Shown here: piece by piece, positions 4,578 through 6,369 of the stretch | Numbering within the stretch: position 1 is the first letter of the stretch | Layout: each line of letters opens with the position of its first letter | From: JBKPDV01 sp046728075 | GTDB lineage: Bacteria > Acidobacteriota > Thermoanaerobaculia > UBA5066 > Gp7-AA6 | NCBI GenBank assembly: GCA_046728075.1 | Contig: JBKPDV010000230.1 | Location: forward strand, 1 to 6,369 | Direction: 5' to 3' | Length of the DNA stretch: 6,369 bases | Program-made: the position numbers and the translations under genes | Notes under the pieces: model-generated | The model's input: only the letters and a program-made list of their open reading frames with translations | Databases searched by the model: none | What the model was told of the DNA's origin: nothing

Positions 4578-6203
4578 TTGTCCCGCAAACCAGCCAAACC
4601 CGCCAACACCACCGTCACCGTCAAGCAGGCCACCTTCGACCTGCTCCGCGCGTTCGGCATCAAGAAAGTGTTCGGCAATCCCGGCTCGACCGAACTACCG
4701 TTCCTGAGCGACTGGCCCGGCGACATCGACTACGTGCTGGGTCTGCAGGAGGCTTCCGTGGTCGGCATGGCCGACGGTTACGCGCAGGCGACCCGCAACG
4801 CGGGCTTCGTCAATTTGCATTCGGCCGCCGGGGTCGGCAACGCGCTCGGCAACATCTATACCGCACATCGCAACCAGACGCCGCTCGTCATCACCGCGGG
4901 CCAGCAGGCGCGCTCGATTCTGCCGCTGCAGGCGTTTCTCTACGCCGAGCGTGCGTCGGAATTTCCAAGGCCCTATGTCAAGTACAGCATCGAGCCGGCG
5001 CGCGCCGAAGACGTGCCGGCGGCGATCGCGCGCGCTTATTACACTGCGATGCAGCCGCCTTGCGGGCCAACCTTCGTGTCGGTCCCGATCGACGACTGGA
5101 CCCATCCGACGCAAGCCGTGGAGGCCCGCAAGGTCAGCCGCGAGATCGGTCCCGAGCCGGGCGCGATGACGGCGCTCGCCGACGCGCTGATGTCGGCCAA
5201 ACACCCGGCGTTCGTCGTCGGCCCCGGCGTCGATCGCGCGGCGGCCGTCGATCTGATGGTGAAGGTCGCGGAGAGAGCCAAAGCGGCGGTCTGGGTCAGC
5301 CCGTTCTCGGCGCGCTGTTCGTTCCCGGAGCGGCATCCGCAATTTGCGGGCTTCCTGCACGCCTCGCCGGCGCAGCTTTCCGAAGCACTCGCCGGCTACG
5401 ATCTGGTGGTCGTGATCGGTGCGCCGGTGTTCACGTTCCATGTCGAAGGCCATGCCGCGATCTTCGACGGCGCCACCACGATCTTCCAGGTCACCGATGA
5501 CCCGACGGCCGCGGCGATCTCGCCGTCCGGCGCGAGCATCGTCGCGACCATGAAACCGGCGCTGAGCATGCTGCTGGAGCTGTTGCCCGAGACCAAGCGC
5601 GCGGCGCCCGCGGGTCGGCAATTGCCGCCGTCACCGCCGGCGGCCGATCCGATTCCGGTGGACTATCTGCTGCATACGCTGTCGACGGCGATGCCTGACG
5701 ATGCGGCGCTGGTCGAGGAAGCGCCCTCGCACCGTCCGGCGATGCAAAAATTCATGCCGATGCGCGGGCAGGACAGTTTCTACACCATGGCGAGCGGCGG
5801 GCTCGGCTACAGCCTGCCGGCCGCGGTCGGCATGGCACTCGGTCGGGGCCAGCGGCGCACGGTCTGCCTGATCGGCGATGGCTCGGCGATGTACTCGATC
5901 CAGGCGCTCTGGACCGCCGCCCAGCGCAAGCTGCCGCTGACAGTCGTGGTGATCAACAATGCCGGCTACGGCGCGATGCGCTCGTTCAGCCAGGTGATGC
6001 AGGTGCGCAATGTGCCCGGGCTCGATTTGCCCGGCATCGATTTCGTCAAGATCGCGCAAGGCATGGGCTGCGAGGCGTTGCGCGTTGCCAAAGCGTCGGA
6101 GCTTGCCACGGTGCTGAAGCGGGGGCTTGCGCATGATGGCGTCAGCCTCGTCGAGGTGATGGTGGATTCCGCGGTGCCGCTGCTCTACACGCAGAAGAAT
6201 TGA
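4578..6203 (+). CDS. mdlC: Thiamine-diphosphate-dependent decarboxylase, benzoylformate decarboxylase-like
   Basis: Benzoylformate decarboxylase (BFD) converts a 2-oxo acid to an aldehyde and CO2 with ThDP and a metal ion. From TTG the product has 541 residues (550 if started at ATG 4551; numbers below use the ATG). The N-terminal Pyr domain has FGNPGSTELPFL with Ser46, LQEASVVGMADGYAQ with the ThDP-activating Glu67, and NLHSAAG with His90. The middle domain follows, with GAPVFTFH and His297. The C-terminal PP domain has the ThDP/metal motif from GDGS (442-445) to NN (469-470). These residues match Ser26, Glu47, His70 and His281 of Pseudomonas putida BFD, so activity is expected. Two pocket residues differ: Phe129 where BFD has Leu109, and Thr412 where BFD has Phe397. 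The natural substrate may therefore not be benzoylformate; a 2-hydroxyacyl-CoA lyase role is a less likely alternative. No mandelate dehydrogenase or racemase gene is in the window. The gene follows the hydratase, separated by repeat element C. Confidence 0.88.
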   Translation: MSRKPAKPANTTVTVKQATFDLLRAFGIKKVFGNPGSTELPFLSDWPGDIDYVLGLQEASVVGMADGYAQATRNAGFVNLHSAAGVGNALGNIYTAHRNQTPLVITAGQQARSILPLQAFLYAERASEFPRPYVKYSIEPARAEDVPAAIARAYYTAMQPPCGPTFVSVPIDDWTHPTQAVEARKVSREIGPEPGAMTALADALMSAKHPAFVVGPGVDRAAAVDLMVKVAERAKAAVWVSPFSARCSFPERHPQFAGFLHASPAQLSEALAGYDLVVVIGAPVFTFHVEGHAAIFDGATTIFQVTDDPTAAAISPSGASIVATMKPALSMLLELLPETKRAAPAGRQLPPSPPAADPIPVDYLLHTLSTAMPDDAALVEEAPSHRPAMQKFMPMRGQDSFYTMASGGLGYSLPAAVGMALGRGQRRTVCLIGDGSAMYSIQALWTAAQRKLPLTVVVINNAGYGAMRSFSQVMQVRNVPGLDLPGIDFVKIAQGMGCEALRVAKASELATVLKRGLAHDGVSLVEVMVDSAVPLLYTQKN

Positions 6204-6213
6204 CGCAGTTTCT

Positions 6214-6235
6214 CGTCATTGCGAGCGGAGCGAAG
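6214..6235. repeat. Half copy of palindromic repeat element C (left arm only)
   Basis: These 22 bases match positions 4439-4460 of element C with a single difference (A to G at 6228). Similarity stops soon after, and no right arm follows within the window, so this is a truncated or decayed copy. It lies 10 bases after the decarboxylase stop codon, in the same position relative to the upstream gene's 3' end as the full copy. Confidence 0.75.
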
Positions 6236-6303
6236 ATTCCATGGGGAGTGGATAGCGACCAAATCTGAAGCCAGACTGAGGTTGTTGCAAAACCACTCAA
6301 CCT

Positions 6304-6307
6304 GGAG
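6304..6307 (+). promoter_or_regulatory. Ribosome binding site of the right-edge gene
   Basis: The sequence ggag (within cctggagacaacg) lies 6 bases before the ATG at 6314. This is a good Shine-Dalgarno and the main support for a new gene starting at the right edge. Confidence 0.5.
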
Positions 6308-6313
6308 ACAACG

Positions 6314-6369
6314 ATGTTGCTCGATCATCCTTCCGACGGACCGACCGCTATCCGCACGCAGTTTGGCGC
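6314..6369 (+). CDS. Start of an unidentified gene, 3'-partial
   Basis: An ATG at 6314 with a well-placed ggag Shine-Dalgarno opens a frame that runs to the window edge. It encodes 18 complete residues, beginning MLLDHPSDGPTAIRTQFG. That is too little to assign a family, and I do not recognise it. The 110-base gap after the decarboxylase holds the half repeat at 6214-6235 and a weak dyad (aggttg 6279-6284, caacct 6298-6303). That gap could contain a separate promoter, so membership of the upstream transcription unit is uncertain. Confidence 0.5.
   Translation, partial: MLLDHPSDGPTAIRTQFG

Noticed and set aside
3539..4726. Long open frame on the minus strand (395 codons) opposite the hydratase and across repeat C
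   Set aside because: It runs through a palindromic repeat and two intergenic borders and shows no protein family signature; the + strand hydratase explains the coding signal.
4490..5500. Second + strand frame (336 codons) overlapping the decarboxylase
   Set aside because: Its translation is Arg/Gly/Ala-rich and it begins inside the repeat; the conserved ThDP motifs are all in the other frame.
4695..5621. Minus-strand open frame (308 codons) opposite the decarboxylase
   Set aside because: It is a composition-driven shadow of the benzoylformate decarboxylase-like gene, Arg-rich and without motifs.
6250..6353. Inverted repeat ggatagcg (6250-6257) and cgctatcc (6346-6353) around the start of the last gene
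   Set aside because: An 8-bp match 88 bases apart, with one arm inside coding sequence, is easily explained by chance.
1..6369. CRISPR arrays, insertion sequences, transposase or integrase genes, phage or defence genes
   Set aside because: No regularly spaced repeats and no such proteins were seen; the only repeats are the palindromic intergenic elements listed.

Overview
The window looks like chromosomal DNA from a GC-rich alphaproteobacterium of the Bradyrhizobium/Rhodopseudomonas group. This rests on the high GC content, the strongly G/C-ending codons, and intergenic palindromic repeats of kinds I recall as common in that group. The genus is inferred from recall, not from a search. All recognisable genes are on the + strand.

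Layout: (1) positions 1-991 hold the C-terminal three quarters of a cytochrome P450 of the CYP153 (alkane/fatty-acid terminal hydroxylase) type; its N-terminus lies off the left edge. (2) Positions 992-1205 are intergenic, with a branched palindromic repeat, a small TTGG/CCAA palindrome and a GC-rich hairpin. (3) Positions 1206-4435 hold a three-gene acyl-CoA module: an acyl-CoA dehydrogenase, then a class III (CaiB/BaiF) CoA-transferase, then a double-hotdog hydratase/dehydratase of the mesaconyl-C4-CoA hydratase (FAS1-like dehydratase) type. A palindromic hairpin sits between the first two genes; the last two overlap by ATGA. (4) Positions 4436-4577 hold a second, cloverleaf-like palindromic repeat that runs into the first possible start codon of the next gene. 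(5) Positions 4578-6203 encode a thiamine-diphosphate enzyme closely resembling benzoylformate decarboxylase. (6) After 6203 there is a half copy of the second repeat, then the start of another gene that runs off the right edge.

A plausible joint role is oxidation of a carboxylic acid. The CoA-transferase would load the acid onto CoA, the dehydrogenase would make a 2,3-unsaturated acyl-CoA, and the hydratase would add water. CYP153 could supply the acid's precursor by terminal hydroxylation, and the ThDP enzyme could decarboxylate a 2-oxo acid or cleave a 2-hydroxyacyl intermediate. The substrate is not determined by the sequence. The most notable features are the unusual catalytic layout of the dehydrogenase, the altered pocket residues of the decarboxylase-like enzyme, this gene combination, and the repeats that punctuate almost every gene boundary. 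I see no strong evidence for a wholly new kind of system.
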